The translations under genes were made by a program, and so were the position numbers. DNA of 36,253 nt from Spirochaetota bacterium (lineage in GTDB: Bacteria; Spirochaetota; Brachyspiria; Brachyspirales; JACRPF01), in the NCBI GenBank assembly GCA_038043445.1, contig JBBTBY010000071.1:24315-60567 (forward strand), given 5' to 3'. Positions within the stretch are counted from its first letter, which is position 1. Each line of letters begins with the position of its first letter. This document shows, in pieces, positions 9,038 to 17,317 of this stretch. The notes beneath the pieces were generated by a model. That model saw nothing but the letters and a program-made list of their open reading frames with translations, did not search any database and was not told the origin of the DNA.

Positions 9038-10063
9038 ATGCCGAATGTTACGGTAAAAGACATAGCACGCCGCGCACGGGTGTCGATCGGTACGGTTGAC
9101 CGCGTCCTCCACAAACGCGGGCGGGCGGCGAAATCGACCATCGTGAAAGTAATGAAAGCCGCGAAAGAGATGGATTATCAGCCGAACATCTTCGCGCGAA
9201 ACCTTTCGCTCGCGAAGAAGCTCCGGTTCGGCGTCGTCATGCCGCGTTCGGCGCAGAACGGCGGCTACTGGAAACTCGCCGATCGGGGGCTTCTGGATGC
9301 CGGGAAGGAATTTGCGCCCTTCTCTGTATCGACGGCTGCATTCCGATACGACCGTTATTCGCGCACATCGTTCGAGAAGGCGATGCGCTCTGCAGCGGAG
9401 GAATGTCCTGACGGGCTTCTCGCCGCCGTTGTAGATCCCTCCGCCGGCATACCGCTGCTTACCGATATCATGTCGCGCATACCTGTCGTGTTATTCGATT
9501 CGTATATCCCGGATGTAAGCCCCATCGCGTTCATCGGGCAGGACTCCTATCAGAGCGGCGTTCTTTCCGGCAAGCTCATGTCCCTGGCGGCCGGAGACGG
9601 AGAGATCGTTGCCGTTCAACCGGTGGCCGACGACCATCATATTTCCGACCGCATACGCGGCTTTGCCGACCGCATGGGCGGCCCATCCCGTATCATCGTC
9701 GAGCCGCTTGACGGGAACGCAGAGGACGATGCGGCGGTCAAAGCCCTTTTCCTGCGACACCCGGATGCGAAAGGATTCTTTGTAGCAAGCGCCGATGTCC
9801 ACCGCTTCGCAACCTATGCTGCGGCTGCCGGCGGAAAAAGGGAACGGACCTTTATCGGGTATGATCTTACCGAGGTCAACCGCATGCATGTCGAGACCGG
9901 TATGATCGACTTCATCATAGATCAGAAGCCCGATGTGCAGGTGCGCAACGGCCTCACCCTGCTGTACCGGAGCGTGGCGCTGAAAACCCCGCCGGAAGCC
10001 GACCGCATGCTCATGCCGCTCGATATCATCACGAAAGAGAATGTCCGCTATTACCGGGCATAA
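9038..10063 (+). CDS. LacI-family regulator of the arabinose operon
   Basis: A 341-residue LacI/GalR-family repressor. The N-terminal helix-turn-helix is VTVKDIARRARVSIGTVDRV (4-23), then a hinge near MDYQPNIFARNLS. The rest is a periplasmic-binding-protein-like sensor with PVVLFDSYIP and FIGQDSYQSGVLSGKLM, typical of the family's ligand domain. It is the first gene of an operon with araB, araD and araA, so it probably senses L-arabinose or a derivative. This differs from E. coli AraC (AraC family) and from Bacillus AraR (GntR-type DNA-binding domain). It has no strong Shine-Dalgarno. Its stop lies 10 bases before araB. Confidence 0.92.
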   Translation: MPNVTVKDIARRARVSIGTVDRVLHKRGRAAKSTIVKVMKAAKEMDYQPNIFARNLSLAKKLRFGVVMPRSAQNGGYWKLADRGLLDAGKEFAPFSVSTAAFRYDRYSRTSFEKAMRSAAEECPDGLLAAVVDPSAGIPLLTDIMSRIPVVLFDSYIPDVSPIAFIGQDSYQSGVLSGKLMSLAAGDGEIVAVQPVADDHHISDRIRGFADRMGGPSRIIVEPLDGNAEDDAAVKALFLRHPDAKGFFVASADVHRFATYAAAAGGKRERTFIGYDLTEVNRMHVETGMIDFIIDQKPDVQVRNGLTLLYRSVALKTPPEADRMLMPLDIITKENVRYYRA

Positions 10064-10073
10064 GGAGACAGCC

Positions 10074-11747
10074 ATGGCTGTGAAGGATCGTGTACTCGGT
10101 GTTGATTACGGAAGCGATTCTGTCCGAGCGGTCATCTGCGATGCCCGGACCGGGAAAGAGCTCGGGAGCGCCGTGTCGTACTACAAACGATGGAAGCAGG
10201 GAAAGTATTGTGCGCCGGCGAAGAATCAGTTCCGTCAGCATCCGCTCGACTACATCGAGGGACTCATTGCTGCGGTGAAAGGTGCAGCAAAGCGTGCAGG
10301 TACATCGGCCGTCCGCTCGATACGCGGCATGGCTGTCGACACAACCGGATCAACGCCGGTAGCGGTGGACAAGAGCGGCACACCGCTTGCCCTTACCAAC
10401 GCATTTGCGGAAAACCCCAATGCGATGTTCGTGCTCTGGAAGGATCACACCGCGGTGAAAGAGGCAGAAGAGATCAATGCGCTCGCAAAAAAGTGGAGCA
10501 TCGATCACACGAAATATTCCGGCGGCATCTACTCATCGGAATGGTTCTTCTCAAAAATACTCCATGTGCTCCGCGCCGATGCGAAGGTCCGTGAAGCGGC
10601 GTTCTCATGGGTCGAGCATTGCGACTGGCTCCCGGCGCTCCTCACCGGCAATACGGACCCGCTCACGCTCAAGCGAAGCCGCTGCGCCGCGGGACACAAG
10701 GCGATGTGGCACGCGGATTTCGGCGGATTGCCGTCGGAGGAATTCCTTGCTGCGCTCGATCCGCTCCTTGCCGGGATACGCAAACGGCTTTTCACCGACA
10801 CCTATACATCCGATGTATCTGCGGGAACGCTCACGCCCGAATGGGCTGCAAAGCTCGGTCTTCCCGTCGGCATTCCCGTTTCCGTCGGTGCATTCGACGC
10901 GCATATGGGCGCCGTCGGCGGGATGATAGGACCGTACACGCTCTCGAAGGTGATGGGGACATCGACCTGCGATATGCTCATCGCACCGAATGCGGAAGTC
11001 GGCGGAAAGCTCATCAAAGGCATTTGCGGGCAGGTCGACGGCTCGATAATCCCCGGCATGCTCGGCATGGAAGCGGGACAGAGCGCGTTCGGCGATGTGT
11101 ATGCATGGTTCAAGAAACTGCTGCTGTGGCCGACACAGACCATTCTCGGCAGATCGAAGTCGCTCTCGAAAAAAGCAAAAGCGAAGATCATCGATGAGGT
11201 ATCGGATGCGCTCATCGTCGAGCTGTCAAGATCAGCGGAGAAGATGCCTGTCGGTGATACCGGTCTTGTTGCGCTTGATTGGCTCAACGGCCGCCGTACG
11301 CCTGATGCGGATCAGCTTCTTACCGGCGCTGTTACGGGCCTTACTCTCGGCACGGATGCGCCGATGATATTCCGCGCGCTCGTTGAAGCAACCGCCTTCG
11401 GTGCGAAAAAGATAGTCGATCGCTTTGAGGCGGAGGGCGTGCCGATAAAAAGCGTCATCGCGCTGGGCGGCATTGCTAAGAAATCATCATTCGTCATGCA
11501 GACAGTATGCGATGTGCTCGGGCGCCCCATCAAAGTGGCTCAGTCCGATCAGGCCTGCGCGCTCGGCGCCTCTATGTTCGCTGCTGTCGCGGCAGGATTG
11601 TACCGAACGGTGGATGATGCGCAGCGTGCAATGGGAGGCGGTTTCTCGAAGGAATACAAGCCCGACGCGAAACGCACCGAGGCGTATCGCGCGCTCTATG
11701 AAAAGTACACGAAGCTCGGAGAATTCGTGGAAAGCCGGACGAGGTGA
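10074..11747 (+). CDS. araB: Ribulokinase
   Basis: FGGY-family carbohydrate kinase of 557 residues, near the 566 of E. coli AraB. It phosphorylates L-ribulose to L-ribulose 5-phosphate with ATP. The N-terminal ATPase strand is VLGVDYGSDSVRAVICDA and the family phrase DTTGSTPVAV follows. VEHCDWLPALLTGN and KVMGTSTCDMLIAP are characteristic of ribulokinase. The C-terminal half has VIALGGIAKKSSFVMQTVCD, the FGGY second signature. AAGGAG lies seven bases before the ATG at 10074. An upstream in-frame ATG at 10041 overlaps the regulator gene and lacks a ribosome site. araD follows directly. Confidence 0.96.
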   Translation: MAVKDRVLGVDYGSDSVRAVICDARTGKELGSAVSYYKRWKQGKYCAPAKNQFRQHPLDYIEGLIAAVKGAAKRAGTSAVRSIRGMAVDTTGSTPVAVDKSGTPLALTNAFAENPNAMFVLWKDHTAVKEAEEINALAKKWSIDHTKYSGGIYSSEWFFSKILHVLRADAKVREAAFSWVEHCDWLPALLTGNTDPLTLKRSRCAAGHKAMWHADFGGLPSEEFLAALDPLLAGIRKRLFTDTYTSDVSAGTLTPEWAAKLGLPVGIPVSVGAFDAHMGAVGGMIGPYTLSKVMGTSTCDMLIAPNAEVGGKLIKGICGQVDGSIIPGMLGMEAGQSAFGDVYAWFKKLLLWPTQTILGRSKSLSKKAKAKIIDEVSDALIVELSRSAEKMPVGDTGLVALDWLNGRRTPDADQLLTGAVTGLTLGTDAPMIFRALVEATAFGAKKIVDRFEAEGVPIKSVIALGGIAKKSSFVMQTVCDVLGRPIKVAQSDQACALGASMFAAVAAGLYRTVDDAQRAMGGGFSKEYKPDAKRTEAYRALYEKYTKLGEFVESRTR

Positions 11748-11750
11748 TCC

Positions 11751-12449
11751 ATGCCTGCTTATAAAGAATTGAAACGCGAAGCATACGAGGCGAATTGCGA
11801 GCTCCCCGAACGCGGCCTCGTCCTGTACACCTTCGGCAATGCAAGCGCTGCCGATAGGAAGCGCGGCGTCATTGCGATAAAACCCTCCGGCGTTGATTAC
11901 GCCGATCTCACCTGGAAGGATATGGTGGTGCTCGATATCAGCGGGAACGTTATCGAGGGGAAGCATCGTCCCTCGTCGGATATGAAGACCCATCTCGTCC
12001 TCTACCGCGCGTTCGCGGACATCGGCGGCATCGTGCATACGCATTCCACCTATGCCACAGCATGGGCGCAGGCGATGAGATCCATTCCCTGCTTCGGCAC
12101 AACGCATGCCGATCATCTTCCCGGCGAAGTGCCGTGCACGGCGATGATATCCGACGCGCAGATCAAAAAAGATTATGAAGAAGAAACAGGTAATCAGATA
12201 GTCGCTGCATTTAAAAAGAAAGATCCGAATGAAACACCGATGGTGCTCGTCGCCGGGCATGGGCCGTTCACCTGGGGCGCTACGGCGATGAAAGCGGCAT
12301 ACAACAGCGTCATACTCGAAGAGCTCGCGAAAATGGCATCGATAACCTGCACAGTCGACCCGCGCGCCGGCAGCATTAAGCGCACGCTTATCGAGAAACA
12401 TTTCAACCGAAAGCACGGCAGGAACGCATACTACGGCCAGGGCGAATAG
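11751..12449 (+). CDS. araD: L-ribulose-5-phosphate 4-epimerase
   Basis: A 232-residue class II aldolase-fold enzyme that converts L-ribulose 5-phosphate to D-xylulose 5-phosphate, the last step before the pentose phosphate pathway. Diagnostic segments are LYTFGNASAADR, KPSGVDYADL, the metal-binding IVHTHSTYATAWAQA and VLVAGHGPFTWG. Length matches E. coli AraD (231). The GAGGTGA ribosome site overlaps the end of araB with only three bases between genes. Confidence 0.96.
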   Translation: MPAYKELKREAYEANCELPERGLVLYTFGNASAADRKRGVIAIKPSGVDYADLTWKDMVVLDISGNVIEGKHRPSSDMKTHLVLYRAFADIGGIVHTHSTYATAWAQAMRSIPCFGTTHADHLPGEVPCTAMISDAQIKKDYEEETGNQIVAAFKKKDPNETPMVLVAGHGPFTWGATAMKAAYNSVILEELAKMASITCTVDPRAGSIKRTLIEKHFNRKHGRNAYYGQGE

Positions 12450-12488
12450 CGTAACGCCGCACTATCATAGCATTAACGAGGAGTCATC

Positions 12489-13976
12489 ATGAACGCACTG
12501 AAAGAAAAACAGGTCTGGTTCGTCACCGGCAGCCAGCATCTCTACGGGGCTGAGACGCTCCGTCAGGTGGCGAAGAACGCAAAGGAGATAGCCGATTCGC
12601 TCGCGGCAGAGAAAGAGATACCCGTGTCAATTGTCTTCAAACAGGTGGTGACGACCGCTTCGGAGATCGAGCGTGTTCTTGTCGAGGCGAACAGTGCAGC
12701 GGAATGCATCGGCCTCATCTTCTGGATGCATACATTCTCGCCGGCGAAGATGTGGATAGCAGGGCTTTCACGCCTCAATAAACCGTTCGTACATCTTCAT
12801 ACGCAGTATAATCGCGATATTCCCTGGTCGACCATCGATATGGATTTCATGAACCTGAACCAGGCCGCCCACGGCGACCGAGAATTCGGCTTTCTCTGCA
12901 CACGCATGAAAAAGCGGCGGAAGGTCGTCGTCGGTTTCTGGAAGGACCCCCGCGTCGTGCATGAACTCGCCGTCTGGTCTCGCGCCGCAGCGGGATACAA
13001 TGCGCTTCGCACGATGAAGGTGGCACGCTTCGGCGATAATATGCGCGAGGTAGCCGTCACCGAAGGGGACAAGGTGGAAGCGCAGATGAAGCTCGGTGTA
13101 TCCGTCAACGGCTTCGGCATAGGTGATCTCGCGGCCACGATACAGGCGGTATCGGATGCGGATATAAAAAAGCTCATCGATGAATATCAGGCAGACTATG
13201 ATGTGGAGCCGGCATTACTTCCGTCGGGCGCGAAACATGCGTCGCTCAAGGAAGCGGCACGCATCGAGGCCGGTATGCGGGCATTTCTTACGCGCGGGGG
13301 ATTTTCCGCGTTCACGACGACATTCGAGGACCTGTACGGGCTTGGTCAGCTTCCCGGACTTGCCGTGCAGCGCCTCATGGCCGACGGATTCGGTTTCGGT
13401 GCCGAGGGCGATTGGAAAACTGCAGCGCTGCTCGCCGCGTTAAAGGTGATGGACGAAGGGCTTTTCGGCGGCACATCGTTCATGGAGGATTATACGTATC
13501 ATCTGGACGGGAGCGGCATGGTACTCGGTGCGCATATGCTCGAGGTATGTCCCTCGATAGCGACCGCGAAGCCATCGCTTTCGATACATCCCCTCGGTAT
13601 CGGCGGCAAGGCCGACCCTGTGCGATTGATATTCACCGCAGCGGCGGGCGAAGCGCTCAACGCATCGCTCATCGATATGGGGAACCGATTCCGTCTCATA
13701 CTGAACGCCGTAGCGACGGTATTGCCTTCGCAGGAAATGCCGAAGCTGCCGGTCGCTCGCGCCCTGTGGAAGCCGCATCCGAATCTCCCGACGGCGGCAC
13801 AGGCATGGATACTCGCCGGCGGCGCGCATCATACGGTATACAGCCGCGCGCTTACGATGGAGCATCTCATTGATCTTGCAGAAATGGCGGGGATAGAATG
13901 TCTGTGCATCGACGCGGATACGGATATTCGTTCGTTCAAGAACGAACTGGCGCTGACGGAAGTGCTGGCCGGGTAG
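12489..13976 (+). CDS. araA: L-arabinose isomerase
   Basis: A 495-residue enzyme (E. coli AraA has 500) that isomerises L-arabinose to L-ribulose. The opening [16 protein letters not shown] is the family hallmark. The metal and catalytic residues are recognisable in [13 protein letters not shown], the FMEDYTYHL segment, the [13 protein letters not shown] segment, and GGAHHTVYS near the C-terminus. GAGGAG lies seven bases upstream of the ATG. It is last in the operon; no arabinose transporter is encoded nearby, so uptake must be encoded elsewhere. Confidence 0.97.
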   Translation: MNALKEKQVWFVTGSQHLYGAETLRQVAKNAKEIADSLAAEKEIPVSIVFKQVVTTASEIERVLVEANSAAECIGLIFWMHTFSPAKMWIAGLSRLNKPFVHLHTQYNRDIPWSTIDMDFMNLNQAAHGDREFGFLCTRMKKRRKVVVGFWKDPRVVHELAVWSRAAAGYNALRTMKVARFGDNMREVAVTEGDKVEAQMKLGVSVNGFGIGDLAATIQAVSDADIKKLIDEYQADYDVEPALLPSGAKHASLKEAARIEAGMRAFLTRGGFSAFTTTFEDLYGLGQLPGLAVQRLMADGFGFGAEGDWKTAALLAALKVMDEGLFGGTSFMEDYTYHLDGSGMVLGAHMLEVCPSIATAKPSLSIHPLGIGGKADPVRLIFTAAAGEALNASLIDMGNRFRLILNAVATVLPSQEMPKLPVARALWKPHPNLPTAAQAWILAGGAHHTVYSRALTMEHLIDLAEMAGIECLCIDADTDIRSFKNELALTEVLAG

Positions 13977-14042
13977 AGCGGCTTTGCATCACGGATGTCA
14001 ATACAGCCTCAGATCTGCATAATGCGATTCTCAGCACGATAT

Positions 14043-14107
14043 ACACTCACCCCATCCCCCGGGCCCCTTCCCCTCTCTCACGGAAATGTGAGAGAGGGGA
14101 AGGGGAG
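14043..14107 (+). repeat. Dispersed hairpin repeat, copy A
   Basis: Begins ACACTCACCCCATCCCCC, followed by a perfect 18-bp inverted repeat (arms 14064-14081 and 14088-14105) around a 6-base loop. Nearly identical to copy C at 30567-30630 and related to copy B in opposite orientation at 14281-14357. REP/MITE-like non-coding repeat. Confidence 0.85.
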
Positions 14108-14280
14108 AAGATGAAATATGATATCGAAGCGCATGCTACCGACTGAATTTCAATCCATAACCCTTTTGCCACGGAGTTATTCCACAACATCAACCCGGTG
14201 CAAATTTGTTTGCACGTAAGTACCGTGCACGCATGGTAGACTCTCTTGTCAACATGATATATCCAAAAATGTAATCTTAC

Positions 14281-14357
14281 CCCCCTTCCCCCTCTCACTT
14301 CCCTGTGAGAGAGGGAAGGGGGTGCCGCGTATTTCGCGGCGGGGGATGGGTGAGTGT
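14281..14357 (-). repeat. Dispersed hairpin repeat, copy B (inverted)
   Basis: On the minus strand it begins ACACTCACCCATCCCCC like copies A and C, then has an extra small hairpin (GCCGCG/CGCGGC) before the main C-rich/G-rich hairpin with a GTGAGAG apex. Together with copy A it flanks about 170 bp, giving long inverted ends. Confidence 0.8.
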
Positions 14358-14429
14358 TCTATCGGCAGGAAATATTTAAAACGATTGTGGCAACACCCTT
14401 AATTGCGGTACGTAGTGGGAACGAATACG

Positions 14430-14906
14430 TTAAGGCTTTTTTGCTCGCTCGATCATCGCCGTCGTCGAATACCCGTCGCGGAAGCTCACCGTTTTCACGC
14501 GTCCGCCGTAGGCGGTGACCGTCGCATATTCGGGAAGTGTTTCCGGTTTGTAGTCCCCGCCCTTCACATGAATGTCGGGCTTAAGGAGCGATAAAGTCTC
14601 TATCGGCGTGTCCTCGGTGAACCAGGTCACAAAGCGCACCGATTCAAGCGCGGCGATCACCGCCATCCTGTCGGCAAGTTTATTGACCGGCCGCGTCGGC
14701 CCTTTCAAACGCACCACCGATGCATCGTCATTAAGCGCGACGACAAGCAATTCCCCGAGCGAGCGGGCCTCGGCGAGATAATCCACATGGCCGCGATGGA
14801 GTATGTCGAAACAGCCGTTGGTGAACACGACCCGTTTCCCCTCGCGGCGAACCGCAGCAAGGAGCGGCGCGAGCTCTTCGCGGCGTATTATCTTTTCCAC
14901 GCTCAT
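14430..14906 (-). CDS. rfaE2: D-glycero-beta-D-manno-heptose 1-phosphate adenylyltransferase
   Basis: A 158-residue stand-alone nucleotidyltransferase matching the C-terminal domain of HldE (RfaE domain II). It transfers AMP from ATP to heptose 1-phosphate in ADP-heptose synthesis for the LPS core or other heptose glycans. VVFTNGCFDILHRGHVDYL contains the HxGH nucleotide-binding motif (37-40). RPVNKLADRMAVIAALESV and VKGGDYKPETLPE are family hallmarks, and YSTTAMIER closes the active site. It is the last gene of the leftward TPR/hflX operon, seven bases after the stop of the voltage-sensor gene. The partner kinase and phosphatase are not in the window. Confidence 0.93.
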   Translation of the reverse strand: MSVEKIIRREELAPLLAAVRREGKRVVFTNGCFDILHRGHVDYLAEARSLGELLVVALNDDASVVRLKGPTRPVNKLADRMAVIAALESVRFVTWFTEDTPIETLSLLKPDIHVKGGDYKPETLPEYATVTAYGGRVKTVSFRDGYSTTAMIERAKKP

Positions 14907-14913
14907 GGGCGGC

Positions 14914-16197
14914 TCACCTGCCGATATGTTTCTTGATATACGCGGCGATGGTCTTCGTGCTCACCGTGACCGCGTCGACGGCGGCGGCCTTCGTCATCGC
15001 GGCGAGCGTATCCGCATCGGCGATCACCTTGCCTGCGAGCGCCTCATCGACAAGACGACGGACCGTATCCGCATCCACACCATGGAGCGTGCCGCTCTCA
15101 ATTTCCGTTCCGGCGGCCGATGGGGAAGCCTCGGAAAGACGGGCGAGTTTCGCCGTCATCTTCACAAGGCTGCGTATCTCATCCTCGCCTTCGATGACCG
15201 CAAGCGACCCGTCGGGCGAAAGCCCGCGCGCCTCCTCTTCGAGGAGCATGTAGTCGTTGGCGTCGATGGAATCGATGATAAGATGCACATGCCGCATATC
15301 ATGCGCAAAAATATAACCCATGTACATGATGATGACAAGGAGTATGCCCACGAGCGTTGCGATGAGGATGAGCATGATAACATCGTGCTTGAACATGAGG
15401 TCGTTGGAAGTGATGACAATGGACGTGAGGGGGAGCTTCACATGCGGCGCAGCGATGAATGACGACGACGAGAGCGGCACAACGACATTCCACTCTATCT
15501 CACCGTGCACCCGGTGGAAAAGATGCTCTATCTCCTTCTGATCGGTGACGGCCGATCCATCGCGGCTGTACACGGCTCCGTCCTCGGTATAGAAAAGCAC
15601 CTTCTGCCCGTAGAACATGCGCGTCATGCCGACATCGCGGTTGAACGCCTCGTTCTTCTGCTGCACCGCCGATACGCGCAGGTCGATGAGATGCTCATAG
15701 GTGAAGTGGTCGGTAAGCGCAATGCCGACGATGAAGACGAGGACGATGGATACGCCTATCTTCATGATGCGTTCTTGCACGAACGCACTGTCGCCTTTCA
15801 TCCGGTTGAGAAAGCTGAATATGCGCAGGAACCTGAGCAGGCGGATTATCTTGAAGAAACGCCCTATGCGGGTGACCTTAAAGGTCGCAAAAAACGACAT
15901 CGCACCCTGGAAAATAAGCGCGATACCGGGAATACTTGCAAGAAGGTCTATCCATCCGTAGCCTTTGAAGAAATACTGCCTGATCGGGAGCGTCGCCATG
16001 CGGACAACGAAATCGAGGACGAAGATGATGTCGATAACGTGGTTGACCATGATAAGCACCGGCACCCCGGAAACAAGCACGGTCTTAAGCGGTGTGAACT
16101 CAAGGATCAGCCCCGCGATGGACACCATGACGATGTACGGGTTCACCGCATCGGCGGCCTTCACCAGGAATGGCAGGCGTAGTGGCTTTATCATCAT
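14914..16197 (-). CDS. Voltage-sensor-domain membrane protein with HAMP-like cytoplasmic region, no visible pore
   Basis: A 427-residue membrane protein that automated pipelines would probably name ion transporter. Helices at about 21-35, 48-70 and 81-100 match S1-S3, with FVLDFVVRM in S2 and GWIDLLASIP in S3. Residues 104-130 form an S4 voltage sensor with Lys107, Arg110, Arg113, Lys116, Arg119, Arg122 and Arg125 at every third position. Instead of a pore loop there is a helix (146-163), a 110-residue loop predicted to lie outside the membrane (164-272) and another helix (273-297). No potassium, sodium or calcium filter motif is seen. After the last helix, 298-355 resembles a HAMP linker, including DEIRSLVKMTAKLA, then a helical tail. 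Voltage sensing coupled to signalling is an inference. The start overlaps the hflX stop by four bases. Confidence 0.7.
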   Translation of the reverse strand: MMIKPLRLPFLVKAADAVNPYIVMVSIAGLILEFTPLKTVLVSGVPVLIMVNHVIDIIFVLDFVVRMATLPIRQYFFKGYGWIDLLASIPGIALIFQGAMSFFATFKVTRIGRFFKIIRLLRFLRIFSFLNRMKGDSAFVQERIMKIGVSIVLVFIVGIALTDHFTYEHLIDLRVSAVQQKNEAFNRDVGMTRMFYGQKVLFYTEDGAVYSRDGSAVTDQKEIEHLFHRVHGEIEWNVVVPLSSSSFIAAPHVKLPLTSIVITSNDLMFKHDVIMLILIATLVGILLVIIMYMGYIFAHDMRHVHLIIDSIDANDYMLLEEEARGLSPDGSLAVIEGEDEIRSLVKMTAKLARLSEASPSAAGTEIESGTLHGVDADTVRRLVDEALAGKVIADADTLAAMTKAAAVDAVTVSTKTIAAYIKKHIGR

Positions 16198-17294
16198 ACG
16201 ATATTCCCCCGGAGCGCAGCGCGCGTTCCCGATTCGGATGACAGTATAATGCCCTTTATCTTTTCTTTCAATTCGTCGATACCCGTCCGCATACGCGCGC
16301 TCACCCGCAGCGCTTCAGGGTTCGCCGTGCGAAGTATCGCGCTTCGGTACTCATCGATACGGTCGCATTTGTTGAATACGACAAGCCGCGGGATGTCGTG
16401 TGCGCCTATCTCGGCAAGTACCGCTTCAACGCTCCGCATATCGCGGTCCACCGCTTCTTTTTCCGCATCGACCACATGCACGAGAAGATCGGCATCCCTC
16501 ACCTCGGCCAGTGTGGACGTGAACGATTCCACAAGCAGGTGCGGAAGATCTGCAATGAAGCCGACGGTATCGCTCACCACCACATCGAGGCGCACATCGT
16601 CCCCGAGATAGAGCTTTCTCGTCGATGTATCGAGCGTTGCGAAGAGCTTGTCCTCCACATAGGCGCTTTCATTGCATAGCGCGTTAAACAGCGTGCTTTT
16701 TCCCGCATTGGTGTAGCCGACAAGGGCGCAGGTGAACGCGTCCTTTCTTGATTTACGCCCGGTCGCCATGTTCTTCACGGCACGCGCAAGATCACGCCGT
16801 ATCGCATGCATTCGCTCGCGGGCATGACGGCGGTCATATTCGAGCTTTGTCTCCCCGGGGCCGCCGAGCTTTCCCGTCACCGCATCGGTGTGCGACATGG
16901 TGGACCATGTGCCCTTAAGCCGCGGGTACTCGAACGTAAGCCGCGCAAGCTCCACCTGCAGCTTCGCAATGTTCGTCCGTGCACGCATGGAGAATATCCG
17001 GAGGATGACATCGGTACGCGTAAGCACGGCGAGCTCGAACATATCCTCAAGATTGAGCCGCTGCGACGGGGAGAGTTCGTTATTGAACACGACCGCTGCC
17101 GCGTTGACCTCACGCGCACGGGCGGCAATGGCCTCGATCTGTCCGGCACCGAGATAATGTTTGGGGTGTATGCGCTGCACGCGGGGCGTTCTCTTTTCCA
17201 CCGCGTTCATGCCGAGCGTGTCGACAAGGAGCGAAAGCTCCGCGAGCGATGTTTCCGCGGACTGCGCCCCTTCCCTGCTGACGATGGCGTGCAC
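16194..17294 (-). CDS. hflX: Ribosome-associated GTPase HflX
   Basis: A 366-residue HflX-type GTPase that binds the 50S subunit and helps rescue or recycle ribosomes. The N-terminal HflX domain has HPKHYLGAGQIE, VVFNNELSPSQRLNLED and TDVILRIFSMRARTNIAKLQ. A coiled segment with GGPGETKLEYDRR follows. The G domain contains the P-loop GYTNAGKSTLFNAL, DTVGFIADLPHLLVESF (G3) and FNKCDRID (G4). The GTG at 17294 is the first standard start codon, but it has no ribosome site and begins inside a beta strand. A CTG at 17321 with GGAGG seven bases upstream would overlap the preceding stop as CTGA and may be the true start (see findings). The 3' end overlaps the voltage-sensor gene by four bases. Confidence 0.93.
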   Translation of the reverse strand: MHAIVSREGAQSAETSLAELSLLVDTLGMNAVEKRTPRVQRIHPKHYLGAGQIEAIAARAREVNAAAVVFNNELSPSQRLNLEDMFELAVLTRTDVILRIFSMRARTNIAKLQVELARLTFEYPRLKGTWSTMSHTDAVTGKLGGPGETKLEYDRRHARERMHAIRRDLARAVKNMATGRKSRKDAFTCALVGYTNAGKSTLFNALCNESAYVEDKLFATLDTSTRKLYLGDDVRLDVVVSDTVGFIADLPHLLVESFTSTLAEVRDADLLVHVVDAEKEAVDRDMRSVEAVLAEIGAHDIPRLVVFNKCDRIDEYRSAILRTANPEALRVSARMRTGIDELKEKIKGIILSSESGTRAALRGNIV

Positions 17295-17317
17295 GGTGAT
17301 GACGGGAACGCGAGCGC

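Larger units (their letters stand above)
13977..14429. other. Non-coding region with two inverted hairpin repeats
   Basis: This gap between araA and the convergent rfaE2-type gene has no convincing gene. It holds two hairpin repeats in opposite orientation (separate entries) and, between them, about 170 bp of AT-richer DNA. That core contains further small palindromes: GTGCAAA/TTTGCAC (14198-14215) and an 8-bp-arm repeat with one mismatch at 14221-14238. The hairpins may stop transcription from both sides, although neither has a clear T-tract. The core could also be a small RNA; no promoter was found to support that. Confidence 0.6.

Noticed and set aside
14043-14107. Rho-independent terminator of araA
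   Set aside because: The stem is strong, but no T-tract follows and the same sequence occurs elsewhere away from gene ends, so it is listed as a repeat. It may still slow transcription.
14914-16197. Ordinary voltage-gated ion channel
   Set aside because: The S1-S4 part fits, but no pore loop or selectivity filter was found between the last two helices.
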